Below, piece after piece: positions 26,504-35,078 of a DNA stretch of 39,665 nucleotides. The stretch is taken from the NCBI GenBank assembly GCA_025454375.1, contig JALOOO010000015.1:1-39665 (forward strand), read 5' to 3'. The position numbers and the translations under genes were made by a program. Numbering within the stretch: the first letter of the stretch is position 1; every line of letters begins with the position of its first letter. Below the pieces are notes generated by a model. The model did not search any database and had not been told where the DNA came from. It saw only the letters and a list, made by a program, of their open reading frames with translations. This stretch comes from Leptolyngbya sp. Prado105 (GTDB taxonomy: Bacteria > Cyanobacteriota > Cyanobacteriia > Leptolyngbyales > Leptolyngbyaceae).

Positions 26504-26904
26504 GAATTTAACGATCGTAGATTTCGATGGAATCCACTTTAACCGATCTCTCGCGACATCCGATTTTGAGTTAGAAGAAATGAGATTGGGCGAGGTGACT
26601 TAACTAAGAGTGTGACATCCATCCTTCGAGATTCGCCTTTGACGATGATTTCAGTTTGGCGTAGATGATTTCCAATACACTCGAAAGCGATTCTAGAATA
26701 CGCGATCGACAAAACATACCCATTCATGCGGAAAATCACCTTGACAATCTGATCGATCGCAGTAGAATTGCACAAATTCATCACATTGAGCAAAAAACTA
26801 TAGATCAAACGTTCTAAGTATGCTATCTATTATAGAAATTCAGCTTATTTAGATCGCTTGTTCGATTCCGGGCTACACTAAACACTGATTTTTACCAATT
26901 CCCT
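26504..26904. other. 401-bp divergent region between the ABC ATPase gene and smc
   Basis: The region holds the promoters of two divergent genes and one possible small minus-strand ORF (26539-26781), described separately. The part nearest smc (26809-26904) is AT-rich. I see no strong repeat. Confidence 0.35.
26539..26781 (-). CDS. Possible small hypothetical protein
   Basis: An 80-aa frame from ATG at 26781 (a TTG at 26808 would add 9 residues). The middle reads like alternating beta strands: IVKVIFRMNGYVLSIAY, TEIIVKGESRRMDV and LLVKS. It fills an otherwise empty 400-bp gap. No Shine-Dalgarno site is visible and I recognise no family. It could be chance. Confidence 0.3.
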   Translation of the reverse strand: MNLCNSTAIDQIVKVIFRMNGYVLSIAYSRIAFECIGNHLRQTEIIVKGESRRMDVTLLVKSPRPISFLLTQNRMSREIG

Positions 26905-29900
26905 GTGTACGTTAAGCGTGTTGAACTAACCAATTTCAAATCCTTTGGAGGCACAACGCCGATTCCGTTGCTGCCGGGGTTCACCGTGATCTCAGGACCG
27001 AATGGATCAGGGAAATCAAATTTACTAGATGCGCTGCTGTTTTGTCTCGGTTTGGCAGGCTCGAAAGGAATGCGGGCAGAGCGATTGCCTGATCTTGTCA
27101 ATCATGCTCAGGCAAGTAAAGGACGCGCAACGGTTGAAGCCGCAGTTACAACGGTCTTTGATCTATCTGATGAATTGGATCTGTTTAACGCGCTGATCAA
27201 TCCGAGTGAAGAAAACGTTGATGTTTCCTTAAACGAACCCAGCCAGGGTTCGAGCAATGGACACTCCGAAAATGGCAATGGCAACGGGCATGAAAATGGC
27301 AATGCACCGACTCTTGTTTATGAGTTGAGCGGATCTGAGAATAGTAATGGCTCACCCAACGCAGAATGGCGTGTCACTCGTAAACTGCGAGTCACGCAGC
27401 AAGGCACATATACCTCAAACTATTTCATTAATGACGAACCCTGTACCTTAACAGAGTTGCATGAGCAATTGAACCGGATGCGGATTTACCCAGAAGGGTA
27501 CAACGTTGTTCTGCAAGGGGACGTAACGCGAATTATCTCAATGAATGGACGCGAAAGACGCGAAATCATTGATGAATTAGCAGGGGTCGCATCGTTCGAT
27601 CGCAAAATTAACCAGGCGAGAGACAAGCTTGATGCAGTCAAAGACCAAGAAGACAAATTCCACATTGTCGAGCGAGAACTGATCGAACAACGCGATCGCT
27701 TAGCCCAAGATCGGATCAAAGCGGAGAAGTACAAAAAACTCCGAGCAGACCTCCAAGCAAAAGAGCAGTGGGAGGTTGTGATTCGCTATGAGCAAGCGGC
27801 TCAGGGCGTTCGGAAACTACAAGAACAGATTCAATCGGATGAAAAAGCAATCTCCGATTACACCGAGCAAATGGAAACGCTGCAACTTCAGATCAATGAA
27901 GTGACAGCCGAGTTAGAAAAGCTCAATACCCATGTGCGATCGATGGGCGAAGAAGAACTGATTGCAGTGCAATCGAACTTAGCTTCGTATGAAGCCGAAC
28001 TGCGTCAGTTAGAACGCCAGCAAAAAGAACTCAAGAAAGCTAGTGAAGACTTGAGTTCCAGCTTATCCAAAGTGCAGCAAGACCTCCAGGAAAGCGTACA
28101 GACGCTGAGCGCTTTAACCAAAGAGAAAGCCTCGATCGAGACGCATGAATTGAATGCTGCAACTCAACTCAGAGATCACGCCAAAGAATTACTAGAACGC
28201 CATCGCGAAGAAGCCAATGCTTCGGCTGCCAATGCAGATGCTTGGGTGCAAGAACAAACCCAGTTGCATCATCACATCGAAACATTGATCAAATCCTTAG
28301 AGCCTCAACGTGCGGAGCAAGCTGGATTAAAGGCAAAAACCGATCAACTCGATCGACAAGTTCAAGAACAAACAGACGCACTCAGATTAACGACTTCGCA
28401 ACTGAATGAGAAACAGGTCGAAGAAAAAGACTTAACCGAACGATTTGAGCGAGCAACCCAACAAGTCCAATCCTTGGCGCAATCTCTTGCCGATGTCGAA
28501 CAAGAATTAAAAATTCAACAAGAAACTGCAAAGCGATTAGATCAAGAGCAACGAGACAAACAACGTGCATTAGACAAATTAGAAGCCCAAACGCAAGCGG
28601 TTCAAGAAGCTCAAGGAACCCAAGCCTCTCAAGTAATCATGAAAATGGGACTGACCGGGGTCTGTGGCTTAGTTGCAGAACTCGGTCAGGTGGAATCGCG
28701 ATTTCAGACTGCCATGGAAACTGCCGCAGGGGCGAGACTTGCCAATATTGTCGTAGAAGACGACGCGATCGCAGCCGCCGCGATCGACATTCTCAAACAG
28801 CGTCGAGCCGGACGAGCAACCTTCTTACCCATGAACAAGCTCAATCCACCTCACATTCCAAATCGCTCAACGATGCGACCGATGCAGGGCTTCATTGATT
28901 ACGCGATCAATTTGATTGACTTCGAGGATCGTTACTACAATGTGTTTGCCTATGTATTTGGAACCACCGTCGTCTTTGAAACCTTAAACGACGCAAGACG
29001 GCACTTAGGACAATTTCGCATCGTAACGCTAGATGGAGAATTGCTAGAGCCGACGGGTGCAATGACGGGGGGAAGTAGTGGCAATCGATCACATCTGCGA
29101 TTTGGCAAAGGTCATGCCGCAGAATCACCTGAAATCGCAGCCTTGAAACGGCGATTACAAGAAATTGATCAAGTCTTAGGACATTGCGAAGGGACGATCG
29201 CGAAACTGACGATCATCCAACGCGATCGCACCAAAGACATGAGCGATGCGCGGCAACAACATGCTGAATTGAAAGTCAAAGTCGATCAAGCCAAAGCAGA
29301 ACTCGATCGACTCGAAAAACAACAAATTCAACTGACGAGCCAGGTTGAAACCAATCAAGCCGAGCTTTCAACCGCTCAAGTCCGGTTACAGGTCTTAGAT
29401 GCAGAAGTGCCGATTCAAGAAGCAGACCTTGAACGCTTGAGAACGACTCTAGCTGAATTAGAACAATCGCAATCGCATAGTGAATGGCAGCAGATCCAAG
29501 CTGGATTGCGCGTATTAGAGACGGATCTCAATGAGAAAGATCAAAACTTGAGAGCGATCGAACAGAGATCGCAAGACCTCGAAACACAACGCCAACGACT
29601 CCAAGAAAAAATTGAGCAGGGAGAATTGCGAATTCAAGACTCTCGCAGCCTGCAAACGCAGCAATTTCAACAACAGAGCGAAAATACAGCCCAGCAAACC
29701 GCAGTCAATACCCAGATTACCGAACTCAAAGCCACCCTAGCTGAACTCGATAAAACCCTGGGTGAAGAACGGGCAAAACGAGATGCAGTCGATCGTCAAC
29801 TGCGCGACCTGCAAAATCGTCATCAGCAGATGATTTGGCAACGCGGTCAAACTCAAGAAACCTTGCAAGCTCGTCGAGGTGAAGTGATTGAGCAAGAAAC

Positions 29901-30621
29901 AGCACTGCAAGCTCAGCGTGCTGAACTGCCTGACCCAATTCCTGAAATTCCGGCAGATGCAACCCGCGACCTCGGACAACTTCAGCACGAACTGAGACTC
30001 ATGCAAAAACGCCTCCAGGCAATGGAACCTGTCAATATGTTGGCTTTAGAAGAATACGATCGCACTCAAGCCCGCCTCGACGAATTGACTGAAAAACTCG
30101 AAACCCTACAGGAAGAACGCACCGAACTGTTGTTAAGAATTGAAAACTTCACCACCTTGCGACAACGTGCCTTCATGGAAGCTTATGAAGTCGTCGATAT
30201 CAACTTCCAAAAGATCTTTGCCACCCTATCGGATGGAGATGGGCGCTTGCAGCTAGAAGATCCCAACGACCCTTTCAATGGAGGATTGAACCTGATCGCT
30301 CACCCGAAAGGGAAACCTGTTCAACGTCTTGCTTCGATGTCTGGAGGTGAGAAATCTCTCACCGCATTAAGCTTCATCTTCGCCCTTCAGAGGTATCGCC
30401 CCTCACCTTTTTATGCGTTTGACGAGGTAGATATGTTCCTAGATGGGGCAAATGTGGAGCGATTAGCTAAAATGATTCAGCAACAGGCACAGCAAGCTCA
30501 ATTTATCGTCGTCAGTTTGCGTCGTCCGATGATCGAACGCGCCCAGCGCACAATCGGGGTTACCCAAGCGCGAGGAGCCTATACTCAAGTCTTGGGAATC
30601 AAGCTCCCTCAGAACGCTTAA
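26905..30621 (+). CDS. smc: Chromosome segregation ATPase SMC
   Basis: The protein has 1238 aa. Its N-terminal ATPase half has FKSFGG and Walker A GPNGSGKSN (31-39). Long coiled coils (about 275-575 and 755-1050) flank a hinge (about 580-720, LTGVCGLVAELG to TGAMTGGSSGN). The C-terminal half has the ABC signature MSGGEKSLTALS and Walker B FYAFDEVDMFLD. SMC forms a ring dimer that folds and separates chromosomes with ScpA/ScpB. The start is GTG at 26905, giving the family N-terminus YVKRVELTNFKSFGG. An Asn/Gly/Ser-rich insert (about 97-152, including NGHSENGNGNGHENGN) interrupts the N-terminal head. scpA and scpB are not in the window. Confidence 0.97.
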   Translation: MYVKRVELTNFKSFGGTTPIPLLPGFTVISGPNGSGKSNLLDALLFCLGLAGSKGMRAERLPDLVNHAQASKGRATVEAAVTTVFDLSDELDLFNALINPSEENVDVSLNEPSQGSSNGHSENGNGNGHENGNAPTLVYELSGSENSNGSPNAEWRVTRKLRVTQQGTYTSNYFINDEPCTLTELHEQLNRMRIYPEGYNVVLQGDVTRIISMNGRERREIIDELAGVASFDRKINQARDKLDAVKDQEDKFHIVERELIEQRDRLAQDRIKAEKYKKLRADLQAKEQWEVVIRYEQAAQGVRKLQEQIQSDEKAISDYTEQMETLQLQINEVTAELEKLNTHVRSMGEEELIAVQSNLASYEAELRQLERQQKELKKASEDLSSSLSKVQQDLQESVQTLSALTKEKASIETHELNAATQLRDHAKELLERHREEANASAANADAWVQEQTQLHHHIETLIKSLEPQRAEQAGLKAKTDQLDRQVQEQTDALRLTTSQLNEKQVEEKDLTERFERATQQVQSLAQSLADVEQELKIQQETAKRLDQEQRDKQRALDKLEAQTQAVQEAQGTQASQVIMKMGLTGVCGLVAELGQVESRFQTAMETAAGARLANIVVEDDAIAAAAIDILKQRRAGRATFLPMNKLNPPHIPNRSTMRPMQGFIDYAINLIDFEDRYYNVFAYVFGTTVVFETLNDARRHLGQFRIVTLDGELLEPTGAMTGGSSGNRSHLRFGKGHAAESPEIAALKRRLQEIDQVLGHCEGTIAKLTIIQRDRTKDMSDARQQHAELKVKVDQAKAELDRLEKQQIQLTSQVETNQAELSTAQVRLQVLDAEVPIQEADLERLRTTLAELEQSQSHSEWQQIQAGLRVLETDLNEKDQNLRAIEQRSQDLETQRQRLQEKIEQGELRIQDSRSLQTQQFQQQSENTAQQTAVNTQITELKATLAELDKTLGEERAKRDAVDRQLRDLQNRHQQMIWQRGQTQETLQARRGEVIEQETALQAQRAELPDPIPEIPADATRDLGQLQHELRLMQKRLQAMEPVNMLALEEYDRTQARLDELTEKLETLQEERTELLLRIENFTTLRQRAFMEAYEVVDINFQKIFATLSDGDGRLQLEDPNDPFNGGLNLIAHPKGKPVQRLASMSGGEKSLTALSFIFALQRYRPSPFYAFDEVDMFLDGANVERLAKMIQQQAQQAQFIVVSLRRPMIERAQRTIGVTQARGAYTQVLGIKLPQNA

Positions 30622-30722
30622 AGCGGATTTCACACAGGATCACGTTCGGCATTCCGCATCGTTTGATCCTACATATGGTTTGATAATTAGAAAAAAGTGT
30701 AAGAGACAGGATTCGGGACTCA

Positions 30723-31829
30723 ATGACAGAAGAATTTCGCCAACGCTCCGACATACTTGGAACTCAGGTGATTACGCGCACCACAGGCAAACGGCTTGGC
30801 GTGGTGAGTCAGCTTTGGGTAGACATTGACAGCCAAGCGGTTGTTGCCCTCAGTCTGCGCCCGAATCTGTTCTACGGCACTGCTCAACCGATGATGCTCG
30901 ATAGCATTCGCCAGATTGGGGATGTGATTTTAGTCGATGACGAAGATGTGATCGAGGATGTCAATCTCGAAGGCTACAGCAATTTGGTCGGGTATGAAGT
31001 CATTACCGAAACGGGTGAATTGCTTGGAAAAGTGCGCGGGTTCCGTTTTGATGTCGATAGTGGCAGGTTAGACAGTTTGACGATCGCTTCGATCGGACTG
31101 CCTTTGATTCCCGATCAAGTCGTCAGCACTTACGAACTCTCGATCGACGAAATCGTCAGCAGTGGACCCGATCGCTTAATTGTCGTCGAAGGCTCGGAAG
31201 ATCGGATGAATCAACTGAGTGTAGGCGTGCTAGAGCGGCTGGGCATTGGTCGCGCTCCCTGGGAGAAAGATGAGCCACAATATCTCGCGCCTGCTCGTCC
31301 CGAAAATCAGCTTCCTTCTGGGCAACCGACCCAAGTGGAGATGCGTCCTCGGGTGCAAGAACCCATCACAACCTGGGAAGAAGAATCAACTTGGAGTGAG
31401 GATGATTTGGGTGAACCTATTCCGCTCCGCCGAGATCCAGAACCTCCTCGTCAGCAATATCGAGAAGCTGAAGTCTATCCGACCCCCGATGCTTATGATG
31501 ACGATGAGGAAGAAATCGATAACTGGGGCAGTCTGGCAACAGTCGATGATGACGATGATAATATCGATACTCAATCCACCTGGGTGGATGAAGAGGAAGA
31601 AGATGCGATCGTCGTTGAGTACACCCCGATTGTTGAAACAGAGCCAAATATTCCGCCGACCCCAGAAAACTTTGAGCCAGGAAATCTAGATGAAGACCCC
31701 TGGGCAGAGCAATCTCAAGCAGAGGGGGATGAAGAAGAACCCGAACCTTCTGGAGAGCCTTTGCCGCCCCTGAATATTCCTGACAAGCCCAAACAAAAGC
31801 AACCTGAATATGAAGAGGAAGGCTACTAA
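30723..31829 (+). CDS. PRC-barrel protein with long acidic tail
   Basis: The protein has 368 aa. Two PRC-barrel-like units (about 8-80, ILGTQVITRTTGKRLGVVSQLWVD; and 86-160, LVGYEVITETGELLGKVRGFRFD) are followed by about 190 residues rich in Asp, Glu and Pro, with clusters such as DDDEEEID and EEEEDAIVVEY. The tail is predicted to be disordered. PRC barrels act in RNA processing (RimM) and photosynthetic complex assembly; cyanobacteria have several of unknown role. There is no membrane segment. A palindromic repeat lies 27 bp after the stop. Confidence 0.85.
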   Translation: MTEEFRQRSDILGTQVITRTTGKRLGVVSQLWVDIDSQAVVALSLRPNLFYGTAQPMMLDSIRQIGDVILVDDEDVIEDVNLEGYSNLVGYEVITETGELLGKVRGFRFDVDSGRLDSLTIASIGLPLIPDQVVSTYELSIDEIVSSGPDRLIVVEGSEDRMNQLSVGVLERLGIGRAPWEKDEPQYLAPARPENQLPSGQPTQVEMRPRVQEPITTWEEESTWSEDDLGEPIPLRRDPEPPRQQYREAEVYPTPDAYDDDEEEIDNWGSLATVDDDDDNIDTQSTWVDEEEEDAIVVEYTPIVETEPNIPPTPENFEPGNLDEDPWAEQSQAEGDEEEPEPSGEPLPPLNIPDKPKQKQPEYEEEGY

Positions 31830-31855
31830 GCCACGCTCTCAGGTCTACTTAGCGG

Positions 31856-31903
31856 GGTGGGCAAGCTTGTCCACCCAAACCTGGAAGCAGGCGAGCTGCC
31901 TGC
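31856..31903. repeat. Intergenic double palindrome
   Basis: GGTGGGCAAGCTTGTCCACC (31856-31875) is a 20-nt palindrome with one G-T pair. GCAGGC (31887-31892) and GCCTGC (31898-31903) form a second stem with loop GAGCT. Such GC-rich repeat units are scattered between genes in many cyanobacteria. It lies between the PRC-barrel gene and the next gene and may also stop transcription. Confidence 0.6.
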
Positions 31904-31919
31904 CCCACAGATTTCTCAT

Positions 31920-32324
31920 ATGACACAACATTCCGAACTTCCTCCCACTCAGACTTCTCATCCCTTGACTCATGGGCACAGTTTTTCAAGTCCAGGCGGG
32001 CATTTTACCTATCGAGTCATTGGTCCCTGCTGTCGATTATTCGATCGAGAACAGCTTCCCTACCCCTGCTGTCGCATCGAATGGCACGGCAAAGAACCGA
32101 GTTGGCGTAGAATTGGGCGGCGATTTATCGTTGATCTTGCGACTCGGAACAGTCCCTCTTACAGCGTCGAAATTGTCGGACGCGAGGCCCATGATCCGAT
32201 CGTCATAACATTGTATTGGTTCAAACTGCCTCAGCCGTTAAAAGAATGGTGGCATTCGAGCAAACCTGCAACCGTCAACTCAACCCACTCTCGACTCGCA
32301 GAAGACATCAAAATCGAAGGATAA
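31920..32324 (+). CDS. Hypothetical cyanobacterial protein
   Basis: The protein has 134 aa from the ATG at 31920; the open frame upstream runs through the palindromic repeat and is rejected. Features are a Ser/Thr/His-rich start, then FTYRVIGPCCRLFDREQLPYPCCRIEW with two CC pairs, WRRIGRRFIVDL, IVITLYWFKLP and LKEWWHS. I do not recognise it. The last 94 bp overlap the convergent MMADHC-like gene. The protein looks soluble. Confidence 0.55.
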   Translation: MTQHSELPPTQTSHPLTHGHSFSSPGGHFTYRVIGPCCRLFDREQLPYPCCRIEWHGKEPSWRRIGRRFIVDLATRNSPSYSVEIVGREAHDPIVITLYWFKLPQPLKEWWHSSKPATVNSTHSRLAEDIKIEG

Positions 32325-32710
32325 ACCGCACTGCCCCAATGTGGATGAATAACCGTGCAGCAATCTCCGGTCGGCTTTGCGACATATCCCAGCGTCGATC
32401 GCACCACTGCCACATCATCTAAGCGTAAAGACCCAGATTCTGACAGCAGCGGCAAGCCAGTCTTGGGGTCAAATAAATCTGCCAGATGACCCTGTTGGCG
32501 CAGCGTTTCTGCCACTTTCAAACCGAATGAGAGAAACTTCGATCGCAGAACTTGTTTCTGGTGGTCTGCTTCAGGACAGCATTCAGTTAATTCGCGATCG
32601 GCAGGCTGTAAAACCACCACAACTGAGCGAATGGGATCAGACCAATCTGGCAGCAACCTCTCAGAATGCTGACAGATAAATTCGCTCGGTGGATGGACAG
32701 AATATTGCAT
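32231..32710 (-). CDS. MMADHC-like protein (methylmalonic aciduria and homocystinuria type D homologue)
   Basis: The protein has 159 aa. It begins MQYSVHPPSEFICQHSERLLP, followed by IRSVVVVLQ, FLSFGLKVAETLRQQGHLADLFDPKTGLPLL, LRLDDVAVVRSTLGY and HPHWGSAVYPS. I recognise this set from cyanobacterial proteins annotated as MMADHC-like. The human protein channels cobalamin to its two target enzymes. By inference the bacterial protein may handle cobalamin or a related cofactor, but no experiment is known to me. It has a possible ligand Cys-Cys pair in DCCTVIHP. Its 3' end overlaps the convergent upstream gene by 94 bp, and its start lies 15 bp from the divergent methyltransferase start. Confidence 0.8.
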   Translation of the reverse strand: MQYSVHPPSEFICQHSERLLPDWSDPIRSVVVVLQPADRELTECCPEADHQKQVLRSKFLSFGLKVAETLRQQGHLADLFDPKTGLPLLSESGSLRLDDVAVVRSTLGYVAKPTGDCCTVIHPHWGSAVYPSILMSSASREWVELTVAGLLECHHSFNG

Positions 32711-32725
32711 TGCAAAGTAAAAAGA

Positions 32726-33715
32726 ATGGATCGATTCAGATATAGTGCTAATGCACCAAATATCCTATTAGATATGCCGCAGTTTGAATCGGCTATTGAT
32801 CATCTTAAAACGCCTGATCATACAGTGACCGACTTTGAAAAAGAAATATTATCTCCACAGCTTTTCTACCATCATGATCAGGGGCAGCTTTGGCTTGGGG
32901 ATGCTGTGGAATGGCTGACCTCCCTTCCTTCTGAGTCGATCGATTTAGTCTTTGCCGACCCTCCTTACAATCTCAAAAAAGCCGAGTGGGACAGCTTTAA
33001 ATCTCAAAAAATATATGTGGAATGGTCGCTGCAATGGATTGAACAAGTTGCCAGAATTCTCAAGCCAACTGGAACGTTTTATATTTGCGGCTTTTCAGAA
33101 ATTTTGGCAGATCTAAAGCTTCCAGCTTCCCAATTCTTTGAAGGCTGTCGCTGGCTAATTTGGCACTACAAAAATAAAGCAAATCTATCGAATGATTGGG
33201 GTCGATCGCATGAAAGCATTTTGCATTTTCGTAAGTCGAAAAAATTCACCCTCTCTGTTGAGAACATTCGCACTCGTTACGGTGAACATACGTTGAAATA
33301 CCCTGACCATCCGCAAGCCTTAACCAGTCAGTACGGCAATGGTAAAAAAATGAACTGGCAACCGCACCCAAAAGGAGCGAAACCTCGCGATGTGATCGAA
33401 GTGCCCACCACCTGTAACGGCATGAACGAAAAAACATCCCATCCGACTCAAAAGCCGGAAGAATTAGTGAGAAAATTTGTCTTAGCTTCTTCTCAAAGAG
33501 GCGATCGTATTCTCGATCCGTTTATCGGGTCTGGCACTACTGCGGTCGTGGCAGAACAACTTGGACGCAACTGGCTGGGCTGCGATCAACAGGCAGAATA
33601 CTTGAGTTGGGCGATCCCCCGGATTGAATCTGCAAAGAAACAATCGGATGAAGCCTGGTTTTGGGAAGACCGCGATCGCGAAGACCGCCGTTCAAAAATT
33701 CGCGAAACGTCATAA
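32726..33715 (+). CDS. Orphan DNA methyltransferase (N4-cytosine/N6-adenine, DPPY type)
   Basis: The protein has 329 aa from the ATG at 32726; an upstream ATG at 32666 would overlap the divergent gene. Catalytic motif IV ADPPYNLKKAEWD (77-89) comes before the SAM motif DPFIGSGTT (264-272), the beta-group order. SHPTQKPEELV (238-248) is the usual motif before it. The region between is the expected target recognition part. No restriction enzyme gene is adjacent, so it is probably a solitary methyltransferase with an epigenetic role. The target sequence and methylated base cannot be read from the protein alone. Confidence 0.9.
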   Translation: MDRFRYSANAPNILLDMPQFESAIDHLKTPDHTVTDFEKEILSPQLFYHHDQGQLWLGDAVEWLTSLPSESIDLVFADPPYNLKKAEWDSFKSQKIYVEWSLQWIEQVARILKPTGTFYICGFSEILADLKLPASQFFEGCRWLIWHYKNKANLSNDWGRSHESILHFRKSKKFTLSVENIRTRYGEHTLKYPDHPQALTSQYGNGKKMNWQPHPKGAKPRDVIEVPTTCNGMNEKTSHPTQKPEELVRKFVLASSQRGDRILDPFIGSGTTAVVAEQLGRNWLGCDQQAEYLSWAIPRIESAKKQSDEAWFWEDRDREDRRSKIRETS

Positions 33716-33788
33716 TCTTGTATGAAAATAAGTTGACGATCGTGCGTCGGGCGTATATCTTTTTCTGGCAACGGTACAAGGAGCTTTT

Positions 33789-35003
33789 GTGGTTATTCTA
33801 ATTGGCATTCTCACGGGTTTAGTTGGATTTGTTCTGCTGGTTTTGCTGTTGCTCGAAGCCCAGTACTGGCAGCGTCCCACGAACACGCTGGAACTCAGTT
33901 CAGGGAAATGGGAACTCGCAGTGTATGACCCACAGAAATATGTGCTTGTGGGACAGATCGAACTGACCAATCTGACTCGCCACCTAGAAGTCATGGCTCC
34001 TAATGTCCATGCCGAAGTCAAACTGCTTTCTTCTGGAAGCTTAGACGGCATCCGGATCAAAACTCGGATGATCCCCCGCTTCAAAGACGCAGAACCTCGC
34101 GAAGACGGTTATTGGGAAGCACATATTATTAAGAGCATGGGACGCGACCCGATCGAAGTAATTATCGAAATTGAGGGGTCTAACCTCAGCGAACTGCAAG
34201 TCGCTTGGATTCAACTCAACTACATCTCCTACGGTTCTCGCGGTCGATTCCCCAAGATTCGCCATGTGATCGTGCCGCTAAAATTTCCTGCCGTCGAAGA
34301 CTCAAAACGCTGGCGACCTGCTAAAAATGCCGATGTGCTGCCGATTAAAACTCACTTGCTGACCCATCTAGACGATCCGGTGAACGTTGTGAAACGGTAC
34401 GTCATGCCTCATGCACAACCGGGCGACATCGTGACGATTGGAGAATCTCCGATCGCGATTATGCAAGGTCGCTACCGCCATCCGAGCGAAATTCAACCCG
34501 GTTGGTTAGCGACTCGGCTTTCTTATATGTTCCATCCCACTTCGAGTCTGGCAACGGCTTGTGGATTGCAATCCCTGATTGACATTGAAGGCGAAGCCCG
34601 GATATTAGCCGCATTTATTATTGGGTCGATCGCAAAAGTTTTCGGGATCAAAGGCATGTTCTACCGACTCGCGGGTGAGCAAGCTCGACTGATCGACGAC
34701 GTAACCGGAACGATTCCACCCTACGACCAATTTATTGTCATGGGACCTGAGAATTCTCAAGCATTGTGCGATCTCATTCAGCGAGAAACGGGATTATCTG
34801 CGGCAATTGTCGATGTCAATGACTTGAAAAGAGTTAAAATACTAGCAGCATCTGCGGGTGTGTCCATGCCTTTGCTGACGCAAGCTTTGATCAGCAATCC
34901 GGCTGGAAACGCCAACGAACAGACTCCTGTCGTTCTGATTCGTCCGACTGATTCTTTTACAGAACGCGCTCCCGTTGGGCTGCAATCGGCAAATCAACCT
35001 TAA
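33789..35003 (+). CDS. Membrane-anchored protein with an F420-0:gamma-glutamyl ligase (CofE)-like domain
   Basis: The protein has 404 aa. One N-terminal helix (about 2-23, ILIGILTGLVGFVLLVLLLL) is followed by a beta-rich region (about 30-165). The C-terminal part resembles CofE: MPHAQPGDIVTIGESPIAIMQGRY, RLSYMFHPTSSLATACGLQ, FYRLAGEQARLIDD and VMGPENSQALCDLI. CofE adds glutamate to coenzyme F420; most cyanobacteria are not known to make F420, so the substrate is likely different. The start is GTG at 33789 with a good AAGGAG site at 33777-33782. It lies 73 bp after the methyltransferase and 75 bp before the GNAT gene. Confidence 0.8.
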   Translation: MVILIGILTGLVGFVLLVLLLLEAQYWQRPTNTLELSSGKWELAVYDPQKYVLVGQIELTNLTRHLEVMAPNVHAEVKLLSSGSLDGIRIKTRMIPRFKDAEPREDGYWEAHIIKSMGRDPIEVIIEIEGSNLSELQVAWIQLNYISYGSRGRFPKIRHVIVPLKFPAVEDSKRWRPAKNADVLPIKTHLLTHLDDPVNVVKRYVMPHAQPGDIVTIGESPIAIMQGRYRHPSEIQPGWLATRLSYMFHPTSSLATACGLQSLIDIEGEARILAAFIIGSIAKVFGIKGMFYRLAGEQARLIDDVTGTIPPYDQFIVMGPENSQALCDLIQRETGLSAAIVDVNDLKRVKILAASAGVSMPLLTQALISNPAGNANEQTPVVLIRPTDSFTERAPVGLQSANQP

Positions 35004-35078
35004 ACAAATACCCCTTAAGGTTTACCTAATGCCCCTGCCTAACTCATAACCTGGGGTTGAACTGCTGCTGATATTCCT

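Noticed and set aside
31246-31689. 147-codon frame within the PRC-barrel gene
   Set aside because: Produced by the repetitive Asp/Glu codons read in another frame.
31857-31919. N-terminal extension of the hypothetical gene at 31920
   Set aside because: It translates the palindromic intergenic repeat; the ATG at 31920 is the more credible start.
32377-32679. 100-codon plus-strand frame opposite the MMADHC-like gene
   Set aside because: The minus strand encodes a recognisable family; this is its shadow.
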